A stretch of 64,000 nt of DNA from Rhizocola hellebori (GTDB taxonomy: Bacteria > Actinomycetota > Actinomycetes > Mycobacteriales > Micromonosporaceae), in the NCBI RefSeq assembly GCF_016862955.1, contig NZ_BONY01000017.1:62001-126000 (forward strand). Reading direction: 5' to 3'. Shown one piece after another: positions 44,353-52,419 of the stretch. The first letter of the stretch is position 1. Each line of letters begins with the position of its first letter. Position numbers and translations under genes: made by a program. A model generated the notes under the pieces. The model was not told the DNA's origin. It worked only from the letters and a program-made list of their open reading frames with translations, and ran no database searches.

Positions 44353-45714
44353 TCAAGACAATCCGGGGGCGGCAAGGCGGATCTGCCACCGTGCGGCAGC
44401 ACGCACGGCAAACACTGCCGCGACCATCAGGGCCGCGACACCGTAGCCGACCTGCTGCGCGTGCGTGCCGTGGAGATGAAGGTTGCTCGAGTATTGCGCC
44501 ACGTAGCCCGCCAACGCGACGGCCAGCCACTCGACCCGACCGCTCAACGCCACCATCACCACCAGAAGTATGGCGTACCAGGAGTAGGCGGGGGTGCTGA
44601 CGAGAAGGAACACGCCGGTTAACACTGTCGCGGTGTCCCAGGGTCGCGCCGGATCGGTCTTCCAGTAGCAGATCAGTGCGGCGGCGAGCAGGATCAGAGC
44701 CGCGGCCGCGGTGGCGGCGGTGGGCGGCAGAATCGGGGCCAGCAAGGCGAAGCGGGTCCCGCCGCGGTAGCCCTCCTCGCTGAGGTATCCGGGTAGATAG
44801 CCCAGCACTCCCGGGCCGGTCGCTAGTACATAGGGCAGATATACGGCGGCGAGGGTGGCACCGGCTGCGGCGATGACGGTGAGCGGGCGGCGGCGTAGCA
44901 GCGAAGGCCCAATTAGCACCGGCGTGATCTTGGCGGCGATGGCCAGCCCGAACAGGACTGCTCCTGCGGCCGTGCCACGCCACGATCGGGCCTGCGCTGC
45001 GACGAGAAGCGCTGACGCGACAAGGAAAGCGCCTACCACGTCCAGGTGTGCGTTGTTGCCGGCTTCCAGCGCGACCAGCGGGCACCACGCCCACAGCGCG
45101 GCCCAGCGCGGATCTCCGCCGGCTCGCGGCAAAGCGAGCAAGAGCAGGATCGTCGTCGCCACAGCGAACAGCGCTGACGCGAGCTGGATGGGCCGTTCTC
45201 TTGACCCTTCCGGCGAAAGCATTGCCACGCTGGCGAAGTAGGCCTGGGCAACGGGTGGGTAGATGGTGTTGACCACCGGCCGGTTGATCATAGTGCAGCC
45301 CGGCATCAGGCCGCTTCCGGGTGCCACACACCACGCGGAGTGCTGCGGCCACAGGAAATCGTCGCGCAGACCGGCAAGCTCCGTGGCGGCTGGAACATGC
45401 CGATACGGATCGACGCCGGAGGTTTGGACACGACCGTCCCACAAATAGCGGTAAAGGTCGTCGCTGGTGCGCGGTGGCGCGAATCCAGCAGCCAACGGCA
45501 AAGCGATCCCTCCCACCACGATCAGGGTCGCTGCGGCGCGGCGTGGCACTTTGCGGATGAGCCAGCAGGCCGTACCGAAAAGCAGCCAGGCACCGGCCAT
45601 AAACACGTACCACCCGATGCTGCCCTGCCACGGTGCGGGATGCACCAGCCACCAGACACACACCGTCAGCAGTGCCACACACGCCAATGCCGAGACCGAA
45701 CGCAGATGCTTCAT
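44353..45714 (-). CDS. Polyprenyl-phosphate-dependent glycosyltransferase-like membrane protein (GT87/DUF2029 type)
   Basis: The product is about 453 residues, starting at ATG 45714, 19 bp after the MTAP stop; an upstream start at 45765 would overlap MTAP. About 11 helices are predicted. The first loop has the acidic pair typical of GT-C enzymes (PPRTSDDLYRYLWDGRVQTSGVDPYRH), and VVNTIYPPVAQAYF is a second conserved block. Such proteins transfer mannose or another sugar from a lipid-phosphate donor outside the membrane. The resemblance is to mycobacterial Rv0537c by content and neighbours, from memory. Confidence 0.78.
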   Translation of the reverse strand: MKHLRSVSALACVALLTVCVWWLVHPAPWQGSIGWYVFMAGAWLLFGTACWLIRKVPRRAAATLIVVGGIALPLAAGFAPPRTSDDLYRYLWDGRVQTSGVDPYRHVPAATELAGLRDDFLWPQHSAWCVAPGSGLMPGCTMINRPVVNTIYPPVAQAYFASVAMLSPEGSRERPIQLASALFAVATTILLLLALPRAGGDPRWAALWAWCPLVALEAGNNAHLDVVGAFLVASALLVAAQARSWRGTAAGAVLFGLAIAAKITPVLIGPSLLRRRPLTVIAAAGATLAAVYLPYVLATGPGVLGYLPGYLSEEGYRGGTRFALLAPILPPTAATAAAALILLAAALICYWKTDPARPWDTATVLTGVFLLVSTPAYSWYAILLVVMVALSGRVEWLAVALAGYVAQYSSNLHLHGTHAQQVGYGVAALMVAAVFAVRAAARWQIRLAAPGLS

Positions 45715-45733
45715 GGCAGCTCGAAAGGCAGGC

Positions 45734-46510
45734 TCATCCCGTCCAATGCCGAGCCGCACGAGCATCCGGCCCTGTCCCCAGCGCGCCCACCGCGGCCATC
45801 AGCAGCTGCCGCATCCGTTCGGTATTGGAGGCGAAGACCCGGAACACTTCGTCCTGGGTCACTCCCCGATCGCCTTGCACCCCGGCGTCGAGGTCAGTCA
45901 CCAAAGCAATGGCGGCGTAACACATCGCCATTTCACGCGCCAGCACCGCTTCCGGGGCACCGGTCATATTGATGACAGTGCTGCCCTGTACTGCATAACC
46001 GCGCGACTCGGCACGCGTGGAGAATCTAGGCCCGTTGATGACCACCATCGCTCCGCCGTCGGTCAAGGATTGGCCCGCGACGTTCGCGGTCTCCAAAATG
46101 GACTTTCGAAGTCGCGGGCAGTACGGGTCGGCGAAGTTGATGTGCACCGCGCCGGTGTCGTAGAAGGTGTGCTCACGGCCGCTGGTGTGATCGATCAGCT
46201 GGTCAGGCAGCACGAAGGTGCCCGCCTGAAGGCGGGGTTGCAGCCCGCCGACCGCGCACGGAGCGAGAATCTGGCGGCAGCCCAAGGACCGCAACGCCCA
46301 CATGTTGGCCCGGTAAGGGATGCGATGCGCCGGATAGCGGTGACCGGCACCGTGGCGGGGCAGGAAAGCGACCTCCTTGCCACCGACACGTGCCACCGTG
46401 ACCGGCGCCGACGGCTCACCATAAGGCGTGTCGGGTTTGAACTCACCGTGAACCTCGTCAAACAGCTCGTAAAGCCCTGACCCACCGATGACCGCGGTTT
46501 CTGGACGCAT
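45734..46510 (-). CDS. S-methyl-5'-thioadenosine (or purine nucleoside) phosphorylase, MTAP family
   Basis: The 258-residue protein starts at ATG 46510, with AGGAG 8 nt upstream. It has the PNP/MTAP fold: IGGSGLYELFDE, FLPRHGAGHRYPAHRIPYRANMWAL, CAVGGLQPRLQAGTFVLPDQLIDHT, and GATVVINGPRFSTRAES-type text. The substrate loop VINMTGAPEAVLAREMAMCYA has NMTG with alternating residues as in MTAP. It cleaves methylthioadenosine or related nucleosides with phosphate. It follows a methyltransferase gene by 17 bp. Mycobacterial Rv0535 is the parallel. Confidence 0.9.
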   Translation of the reverse strand: MRPETAVIGGSGLYELFDEVHGEFKPDTPYGEPSAPVTVARVGGKEVAFLPRHGAGHRYPAHRIPYRANMWALRSLGCRQILAPCAVGGLQPRLQAGTFVLPDQLIDHTSGREHTFYDTGAVHINFADPYCPRLRKSILETANVAGQSLTDGGAMVVINGPRFSTRAESRGYAVQGSTVINMTGAPEAVLAREMAMCYAAIALVTDLDAGVQGDRGVTQDEVFRVFASNTERMRQLLMAAVGALGTGPDARAARHWTG

Positions 46511-46527
46511 CGCACGTGCTCCTAGTC

Positions 46528-47172
46528 TCAGGTGGATAGGCGGGCGAACCAGCGCCCGGCCGCTGTCCACTGCGCAACAATCTCCAGCGCTGCCTGTTCG
46601 GCGACCTGGCACAGGTCCTCGGCGGCGACGGCGGCCCACCAGAACGGCGCGCTGTCCTTTCCGTTGTGCCGCATGCGCACCGGCCTGCGCCATGTTCCCG
46701 AGCCCGGCGACCCGAGCTCCGCGACGAGGGTTCCACGCGGGCGCAGCAGCCTGGCGCAACGGCGCAACAATGCGGCAGGGTCGCCCCCGATCCCGATGTT
46801 GCCGTCGGCGAGCAACACGTGCGCCCACCAGCCCTCGTCGGGTACCTCGGAAAAGACGTCACACAATCGAACCGCCGCACCGCGATGCTGCGCTTGGGCG
46901 ACCGCCTCGCCGCTGATGTCTATGCCCAACGCAGGCACTCCTCGCTGCGCAAGGGCGATGACCAGGCGGCCCGGCCCGCAACCGACATCCAGCGTGGAAC
47001 CGGTGCAGGTGTCGAGCAGGGATTCGTCACCGGGGCGCCGATCGGAGCACCAGTGGGCAGCGTCCATCTGCACGACACTGAGTCCACCTGGCGCGAGGAG
47101 ATCGACCGGGGTCGCCTCTCCGGACGCCGCCTGGCGCAACGCCGCACCATAGGTGGCCAGAGCCGGTTTCAT
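46528..47172 (-). CDS. SAM-dependent methyltransferase (class I)
   Basis: The 214-residue product starts at ATG 47172, overlapping the DUF2064 gene stop (ATGA). Motif I is TLDVGCGPGRLVIALAQRG, with GIDISGEAVAQAQ after it and GTLVAELGSPGSGTWRR later. No cysteine triad of ArsM-type arsenite methyltransferases is obvious. The substrate is unknown. It lies between the DUF2064 transferase and MTAP, so it could act on a nucleoside or sugar product of the same pathway. Confidence 0.8.
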   Translation of the reverse strand: MKPALATYGAALRQAASGEATPVDLLAPGGLSVVQMDAAHWCSDRRPGDESLLDTCTGSTLDVGCGPGRLVIALAQRGVPALGIDISGEAVAQAQHRGAAVRLCDVFSEVPDEGWWAHVLLADGNIGIGGDPAALLRRCARLLRPRGTLVAELGSPGSGTWRRPVRMRHNGKDSAPFWWAAVAAEDLCQVAEQAALEIVAQWTAAGRWFARLST

Positions 47173-47795
47173 CCCATCCCCAGCGCACTGACCGCAGCCG
47201 CAAACCCTCCACCGGGACACAAGGCCGCGACCTTGCTCAAGTCATCGGCAGTGTCCACGTCGCGGATGACAGGACCCCAGTGCACCCGAAGCCCTTGACT
47301 CGTCAGCGCTTCGAAGGTGAGCTTGCCGGTATCGGGCTGCGACATGGGCACCCATTGCAACACAACGGCGGCACGTGCGTCGCGAAGCGCGAGTGCCCAC
47401 CAGCCGCCATCCTCAGCCGCGCAAAGCACCGCGTCGGCCGAGGACAGACCATCGGCGACCTCGCCAAGCAAGTCGGCCGTCACCTGCGGGGTGTCCATCC
47501 CGATGAGCAACGTGGCCAAGCCGACAGCCGCGGTGTCGGCGAATCCGTTGGCCAGCCTCACGCCCAGACCTTCGCCGCGCTGGGCCACCACATCCCATCC
47601 GGGCGGCGGCCGATAGTCGCCGTGCAGAAGCAACACCCTCCTGCCCGCCGGCGTAGCGCCCGCAACGGCGAGGGTGTCCGTAAGGGCCGCCTCAGCAAGC
47701 AACGCCGCCTGTTCCGGAGTGCACGGCGGGCAGAGCCGCGTTTTGACGCTGCCAGGCATCGGCTCTTTGGCCACCACCACAATTTGCGTGTTCAC
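47169..47795 (-). CDS. DUF2064 / TIGR04282-type nucleotidyl/glycosyl-transferase-like protein
   Basis: The 208-residue product starts at GTG 47795, overlapping the GT2 gene stop by 4 bp. The family opening is clear: IVVVAKEPMPGSVKTRLCPPCTPEQAA. It continues with LIGMDTPQVT and LCAAEDGGWWALAL, the GT-A-like DxD region being weak. The current family name links it to arsenosugar biosynthesis, as it is found next to radical-SAM ArsS in some bacteria; no ArsS is seen here. Mycobacterial Rv0540 is the parallel. Confidence 0.82.
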   Translation of the reverse strand: MNTQIVVVAKEPMPGSVKTRLCPPCTPEQAALLAEAALTDTLAVAGATPAGRRVLLLHGDYRPPPGWDVVAQRGEGLGVRLANGFADTAAVGLATLLIGMDTPQVTADLLGEVADGLSSADAVLCAAEDGGWWALALRDARAAVVLQWVPMSQPDTGKLTFEALTSQGLRVHWGPVIRDVDTADDLSKVAALCPGGGFAAAVSALGMG

Positions 47796-48454
47796 GACAC
47801 GAGCACCTTGGACATGTCCCTCACAGCCCGCAGGGTTCCCCTCATCGTTCCGGTGACTTTTGATTTGGTACCGGCCATGCGCGGCGCATAGTCCACATCG
47901 ACCTCCTGAACACGCCACCCGCCCCTACCCGCCAACAGCACCATCTCCAGCGGATAGCCGAAACGCCTGTCCCGCATCCCCAATCCCAGCAAGGCTTCCC
48001 GCCTTGCCGCCCGCATCGGCCCGAGATCGTGCACCGTCACATCGGCGGCCGCACGTAGCCGCCGCGCCAAAACAGCGTTACCTAGACGCGCGTGTGGAGG
48101 CCACGCGTCGCGAGACGTCGGCCGACGGCGACCTAGCACCAGATCGGCCTGCCCTGCGACGACGGGATCGGTCACCCTCGGCAGCTGCGCCGGATCCAGC
48201 GACCCGTCAGCGTCCAAGAAGCACACGACGTCCGTCTGCGCCGCGCACAGCCCAGCATGGGCAGCCGCACCAAATCCACGCTGCGGGACGTGAATCACCT
48301 TCGCACCATGCGCTTCGGCGACTTCGGCTGAGCCATCCACCGACCCGTTGTCGGCGACGATCGCCCGAAAGCCCGCCGGCAGCCGCGCCAACACCCACGG
48401 CAGCGCCTGCGCCTCGTCAAGGCAGGGCAGCACCACATCAATCACGGCTCTCAC
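47792..48454 (-). CDS. Family 2 glycosyltransferase (dolichol-phosphate-sugar synthase-like)
   Basis: The 220-residue product starts at GTG 48454. It has the GT-A fold: VDVVLPCLDEAQALPWVLARLPAG, ADNGSVDGSAEVAEAHGA, the metal DxD in VCFLDADGSLDP, and FGYPLEMVLLAGRGGWRVQEVDVDY. It likely transfers a sugar from a nucleotide donor to polyprenyl phosphate or a nucleoside-like acceptor at the membrane. It is the first gene of the minus-strand operon and diverges from the epimerase gene by 84 bp. Confidence 0.87.
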   Translation of the reverse strand: MRAVIDVVLPCLDEAQALPWVLARLPAGFRAIVADNGSVDGSAEVAEAHGAKVIHVPQRGFGAAAHAGLCAAQTDVVCFLDADGSLDPAQLPRVTDPVVAGQADLVLGRRRPTSRDAWPPHARLGNAVLARRLRAAADVTVHDLGPMRAARREALLGLGMRDRRFGYPLEMVLLAGRGGWRVQEVDVDYAPRMAGTKSKVTGTMRGTLRAVRDMSKVLVS

Positions 48455-48525
48455 CGTAGAGCCGCGCCACCACCAATGATCCTTACGACACCCTTACGGA
48501 TCGGCCCGCCTCACTGGATACCCGA

Positions 48526-48538
48526 TAGTGTTTCCAAT
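48526..48538 (+). promoter_or_regulatory. Possible leaderless promoter of the epimerase gene
   Basis: TAGTGT (48526-48531) fits the TANNNT -10 consensus and lies 7 bp before the GTG start with no Shine-Dalgarno in between. This suggests a leaderless transcript, common in mycobacteria. No clear -35 is seen. Confidence 0.35.
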
Positions 48539-49576
48539 GTGCGCATTCTTGTCACCGGCTCAGCGGGCTTCATCGGCGGGCACATCATCTCGACCCTGCG
48601 GGAAAACGGCCACGAGGTGACCGGCCTGGACTGCCTGCATCCCGCCGCTCATCGCCAGTCAACATCGTCCGGGCAGGAATGGACCCTGGGCGACATCAGA
48701 GACCGGCAAACCGTGCGCACCGCCCTTCGCGGTGTCGATGCCGTCTGCCATCAAGCAGCGATGGTCGGCATGGGCGTCGACATGAACGACGCTCCCGAAT
48801 ACGCCTCCTGCAACGACCTTGGCACGGCGGTGGTACTCGCCGAAATGACAGCAGCTAAAGTCGATCGTCTCGTACTGGCCAGCTCCATGGTGGTCTACGG
48901 CGAGGGCGCCTACACCTGCGACGAACACGGCAGCCAACGCCCCACCGCCCGAACCGAGGCCGACCTCAAGGCCGGCCGCTTCGAACCGGGTTGCCCACTG
49001 TGCACGGCGCAGATGCGACCGTCCCTCGTCGACGAATCCGCACCGCTAGAGCCGCGCAGCGTCTACGCCGCCACCAAACTCGCCCAGGAACACCTCGCCG
49101 GTGCGTGGGCCCGGGCCACCGGCGGCAGCGCAATCGCTCTCCGCTACCACAACGTGTACGGCCCTCACATGCCGCGCGACACGCCCTACGCCGGTGTCGC
49201 CGCCATCTTCCGATCATCGTTGGAAAGCGGCCAAGCGCCGCAGGTGTTCGAAGACGGCGGCCAGCGGCGCGACTTCATCCACGTCCACGATGTCGCCAAA
49301 GCCAATCTGCTCGCGCTGCAAGCCGATTGCTCACCCGCAACCATGAACGCGTACAACATTGCTACCGGTCACCCCCACACCATCCTGGACATGGCCACCG
49401 CCTTAGCCGCCGCTACCGGCGGCCCGCAGCCGCATGTCACCGGCGCCTACCGCGGCGGCGACGTACGCCACGTCACCGCCTCGCCCGCACTGGCGCAAAA
49501 GGAGCTCGGCTTCACCGCCGAAGTCGGCTTCGCCGAAGGCATCACCGAATTCGCCACGGCACCGCTGCGCCACTGA
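48539..49576 (+). CDS. NAD-dependent epimerase/dehydratase (extended SDR, GalE-like)
   Basis: The 345-residue product starts at GTG 48539. It has the NAD-binding Rossmann motif VTGSAGFIGGHI, GVDAVCHQAAMVG, the catalytic Ser region LASSMVVYGEG and the YxxxK motif in SVYAATKLAQEHLA. An insert with two cysteine pairs (EPGCPLCTAQ) is unusual and may bind a metal. FEDGGQRRDFIHVHDVAKAN is the typical nucleotide-sugar part. It converts a nucleotide sugar, perhaps the donor used by the divergent glycosyltransferase operon. Mycobacterial Rv0536 (galE3) is the parallel. Confidence 0.87.
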   Translation: MRILVTGSAGFIGGHIISTLRENGHEVTGLDCLHPAAHRQSTSSGQEWTLGDIRDRQTVRTALRGVDAVCHQAAMVGMGVDMNDAPEYASCNDLGTAVVLAEMTAAKVDRLVLASSMVVYGEGAYTCDEHGSQRPTARTEADLKAGRFEPGCPLCTAQMRPSLVDESAPLEPRSVYAATKLAQEHLAGAWARATGGSAIALRYHNVYGPHMPRDTPYAGVAAIFRSSLESGQAPQVFEDGGQRRDFIHVHDVAKANLLALQADCSPATMNAYNIATGHPHTILDMATALAAATGGPQPHVTGAYRGGDVRHVTASPALAQKELGFTAEVGFAEGITEFATAPLRH

Positions 49577-49675
49577 CGGCGGCCTGTGTGCTCCCGGCAA
49601 TGGACAGCAACGGCTACTTTGCCGACCGGACTTCCCGGAGCGCACACGCTGGCATTCGGTGGCTAGCGCGTGTGA

Positions 49676-49971
49676 TCAGTGTGCAGCCACCACCACCGTC
49701 ACCGCTACGCTCACCGCCGCCACGGCCCCCACACTGAGGTATCCGATCGCGGCAGGGCCGGGTTGGCCGTCACCGGCGATCCCGGCGTATAGGGCAGGCA
49801 CCGAGAACGCAAACCATGGTCCGTATCCGAGGGCGGCCACGATCTGCGCCGTGAAAATGGCGGCGAACAAGGTGCCGATCGCGGCTAGATAGCCGCGGCC
49901 CAGACTCGCCGCACAGCCGGCAGCCGGGACCGGCGCAGCTTGACCATTTCGGCGTAAGGCGCGGCGTTCAT
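49676..49971 (-). pseudogene. ABC-2 permease remnant with large internal deletion
   Basis: Starting at ATG 49971 the sequence reads NAAPYAEMVKLRRSRLP, matching the first residues of the permease at 61526-62299 (NAALYAEMLKLRTSRLP). After that a deletion of roughly 500 bp and a frame change join it to AASLGRGYLAAIGTLFAAIFTAQIVAALGYG, which matches residues about 170-200 of the same permease, and it continues to the C-terminus. The reading frame from the ATG hits TAG soon after the junction. It is clearly a broken paralogue. Confidence 0.85.
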
Positions 49972-50219
49972 GCGGTGGCCCCCTGACCTACCAGGCGCAA
50001 AAGCGACTCCAGGTCTTCCTCGGCAACGGTGAGATGAAGCGGTGCCGTGCCGGCCCGGACAAGCACGGTGGCGATCTCATCCGGGAAGGCGACGGCATGC
50101 TCGCTGGCCAAGGTGAGCGTGTCGTCCGGTGCGGTATGTGGATGGTGGCCCGCCGCCACCAGGGCTGCGGCAGCAGCCGCCTGGTCCCGGCAGACGATCT
50201 CCAGCCGGCGCTTGGCCTA
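49968..50219 (-). pseudogene. C-terminal remnant of an ABC ATPase
   Basis: The frame ending at 49968 reads AKRRLEIVCRDQAAAAAALVAAG and later PLHLTVAEEDLESLLRLVG. These match the C-terminus of the ATPase at 60625-61529 (LQVRCRDHVAARRIL; HLAVHEEDLESLFLRLTG). A TAG codon directly precedes AKRRLE in frame and no nucleotide-binding motifs remain upstream. Its stop overlaps the permease remnant start by 4 bp, as in the fuller operon. 50220-50612 shows no supported gene. Confidence 0.8.
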
Positions 50220-50612
50220 TCGGTGTCGCGGTACAGCAGATCGATCCGCTCTCGGTTGCCGCGTTGATGGGCGACAGGCGAATGAGCCCGCGGGCGCGCA
50301 ACGTGCTCGCCGCGCCGCAGCGAACAAGCTCCTCGACATTCGCCTGCCGACCACAGTGGACGTGCCTCTTCCCCGTACCGAAACCGGCAATAACGAGCGT
50401 TCGGACGCTGAACCTGAACATGCTCATCAGACAGAGTCAGCTCAGGCAGCCAACGACGACTCAACCAACCAGCACCGGGCGCCAGACGAACGCGAACCTC
50501 AGATCCCCTGACACCGGCGCTCGCCCATACTCGCCGTGCCCGAAATTGGCGCGTGCTCATCCCCGCGTCGCCGACAGACGCAGTCACAGCGGCGACATGA
50601 GCTCCCGCAGCG

Positions 50613-51425
50613 TTAGGCGGCTGCTGGTTGTCGTTTCGCGAGGTTGCTGGCGGCTTGGGCGAGCATCTTGCCGTTCATGCGGATGGAGACGGTGCGCGGC
50701 AGCAGCTGGGTCATCAGGCGCATCATTCTGCCGGGGATGAGTATCGGCTGGTTTTTGGTGAGTGCGGCCAAGGTCTCCCGGACTGCCCGCGCGGCGGGCT
50801 GTGGGCGGACGGGCAGGCTCGCGCGGTCGACGCCTAGCGCGTCGATGATCGGTGTGTCGACGTTGCCGGGCATCATCACTGTGACATCGATGCCGGCGGG
50901 TGCGAGCTCGTAATGCAGCGCCACGCCGAGGTGCAGCGCATAGCTTTTGGCGGCGGCATCGTGAGCCATGTTCGGGATGCCGTGTTGCGCGCCCAGCGCT
51001 GAGACGATCACGATGCCGCCTCGGCCGCGGGCCATCAGGCGGCGGCCGAACGCGTGGACCAGCTCAAGGTGAGCGGTGGCGTTGAGGGTGAACCGGCGGT
51101 GCAGGTCACTAAGGTCTTGATCGAGATAGCGACCGGGCCTGCCGCTGCCTGCGTTGGACACGAGCAATCCGATGTCCAGATCCTGTGTGGCATCGATAAC
51201 GGCTGACGCGCCGTCGGGTCTGCTGAGGTCGGTGGTGATCACTCGATAGTCGGTGCCGTGGGCGGCCTTCAGGGATTGTCCCAGCGATTCGAGGCGGTCG
51301 GTCGATCGAGCTGCCAGGACCAGGTTCAGGCCGGCGGCGGCGAGCTGCTCGGCAAAGGCACGGCCGATGCCGGAGGAGGCTCCGGTGACGGCTGCCCACG
51401 GACCATAGGACGCGATTTCAACCAT
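50613..51425 (-). CDS. Short-chain dehydrogenase/reductase with Asp in place of the catalytic Tyr
   Basis: The 270-residue classical SDR has the cofactor motif TGASSGIG (14-21), NAG (91-93) and the catalytic Ser in IVSALG (142). The YxxxK motif is replaced: the sequence reads NMAHDAAAKSYAL, with Asp156 where relatives have Tyr and Lys160 kept. GAT for TAT is a single-base difference. Without Tyr, normal hydride transfer is unlikely. It diverges from a TetR regulator across an 8-bp inverted repeat that overlaps its start region. Confidence 0.85.
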   Translation of the reverse strand: MVEIASYGPWAAVTGASSGIGRAFAEQLAAAGLNLVLAARSTDRLESLGQSLKAAHGTDYRVITTDLSRPDGASAVIDATQDLDIGLLVSNAGSGRPGRYLDQDLSDLHRRFTLNATAHLELVHAFGRRLMARGRGGIVIVSALGAQHGIPNMAHDAAAKSYALHLGVALHYELAPAGIDVTVMMPGNVDTPIIDALGVDRASLPVRPQPAARAVRETLAALTKNQPILIPGRMMRLMTQLLPRTVSIRMNGKMLAQAASNLAKRQPAAA

Positions 51426-51459
51426 GATTTAGACTGTAATCTGGACTCGGATCTAAATC
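51426..51459. promoter_or_regulatory. TetR-type operator
   Basis: GATTTAGA and TCTAAATC are perfect 8-bp arms, 18 bp apart, between the divergent SDR and TetR genes. An inner AGACTGTAATCT is a smaller dyad. It is a natural site for the TetR protein. Confidence 0.65.
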
Positions 51460-51481
51460 AAGATGGATAGGCTGATCCGTC

Positions 51482-52057
51482 ATGAAGACTCCCCCAGCCG
51501 ATCTCGCCGAGCGGCTGCTCGACGCGAGCGAGCAGGTGCTGTTCACCGACCCGCCACCGCGGCTGGAGGATGTGGCGCAGCTGGTCGGGGCGTCGCGGGC
51601 GACGCTTTACTACTACTTCTCCGGCCGAGATGATCTGCTCACCTTCCTGCTCACCGCGCACGCGCGGCGTGGCGCGGCGGCGATACAAGGCGCGATCAAC
51701 TCAGATGATCCACCTGAGCTGCGGTTGCGGGCTATGGTCGCGGCCATGGCCGGCTACCTCGGCCACCATCCAGGGATGTGTGCCGGCTTGCTCACCGCGC
51801 TCGGCACGACCGGCCGGCTCAACGACGTATTGCAGGCCAACGACATCTGGATCGCCGCCCCGCTGCGTGAGCTGCTGGCCGACGGCCGCGAAACCAAGGC
51901 ATTCGCTGTCGACGACATCGCAGACGCGGCCAACGCCCTGCTCGGCGCGGTCCTTTTAGGAGTGCTAGGCCGATCCATCTCCGGCGCCGACGCCACCGAT
52001 CTCCGATTCCAACAGCGACTATCCGAGCAAGTGGTCCGCGGCATCCTCACCCGCTAA
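51482..52057 (+). CDS. TetR-family transcriptional regulator
   Basis: The 191-residue protein has an N-terminal helix-turn-helix (RLLDASEQVLF, then RLEDVAQLVGASRATLYYYFSGRDDLL) and an all-helical ligand domain. It most likely represses the divergent SDR gene and itself through the dyad at 51426-51459. The effector is unknown. A hairpin follows 4 bp after the stop. Confidence 0.92.
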   Translation: MKTPPADLAERLLDASEQVLFTDPPPRLEDVAQLVGASRATLYYYFSGRDDLLTFLLTAHARRGAAAIQGAINSDDPPELRLRAMVAAMAGYLGHHPGMCAGLLTALGTTGRLNDVLQANDIWIAAPLRELLADGRETKAFAVDDIADAANALLGAVLLGVLGRSISGADATDLRFQQRLSEQVVRGILTR

Positions 52058-52061
52058 CCAA

Positions 52062-52078
52062 GACGGGCATCGCCCGTC
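52062..52078. terminator. Hairpin terminator after the TetR gene
   Basis: GACGGGC and GCCCGTC form a perfect 7-bp stem with a 3-nt loop directly after the stop codon. Confidence 0.75.
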
Positions 52079-52419
52079 GCGGCCGCTTCTCGTCAGTATG
52101 GCTAGGCGCAGCCAATGATGGCGACCGCCTTGGCGCCCCGGATGCGGCCAAAAAAAGCTACGCGGCGACGAATGCCGGCGCGACGATATCTGGGTAGACG
52201 GCGACGGCGGTCGGCTTCGCCCGTGCAGCGCGACGTGGATCGTCCGCGCTGGCGGCCATTGCCGCGTGCGTCCGGCCCTCGGCACGGCGAATTCCTCGCC
52301 CGTCCGGCGGCCCAGAGTGCGAGGTCGTGTTCGCCGAACCCATCTCGGATGTCACACGGCCATCGACACCGCCGAGGTTCGGTTCTGCGCGATGGCAACG
52401 ATTCCGAGGGTTGGCAAGG
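52079..52419. other. Non-coding stretch downstream of the STAS operon
   Basis: Several frames are open here but none has a recognisable family, ribosome binding site or coherent codon use. A minus-strand frame ending AKPTAVAVYPDIVAPAFVAA might be debris of an old gene. I see nothing else. Confidence 0.4.

Noticed and set aside
44348-45682. 817-residue frame that joins the molybdopterin oxidoreductase to upstream sequence
   Set aside because: The upstream part overlaps the DUF2029 glycosyltransferase gene in another frame and has an arginine-rich, non-protein-like composition.
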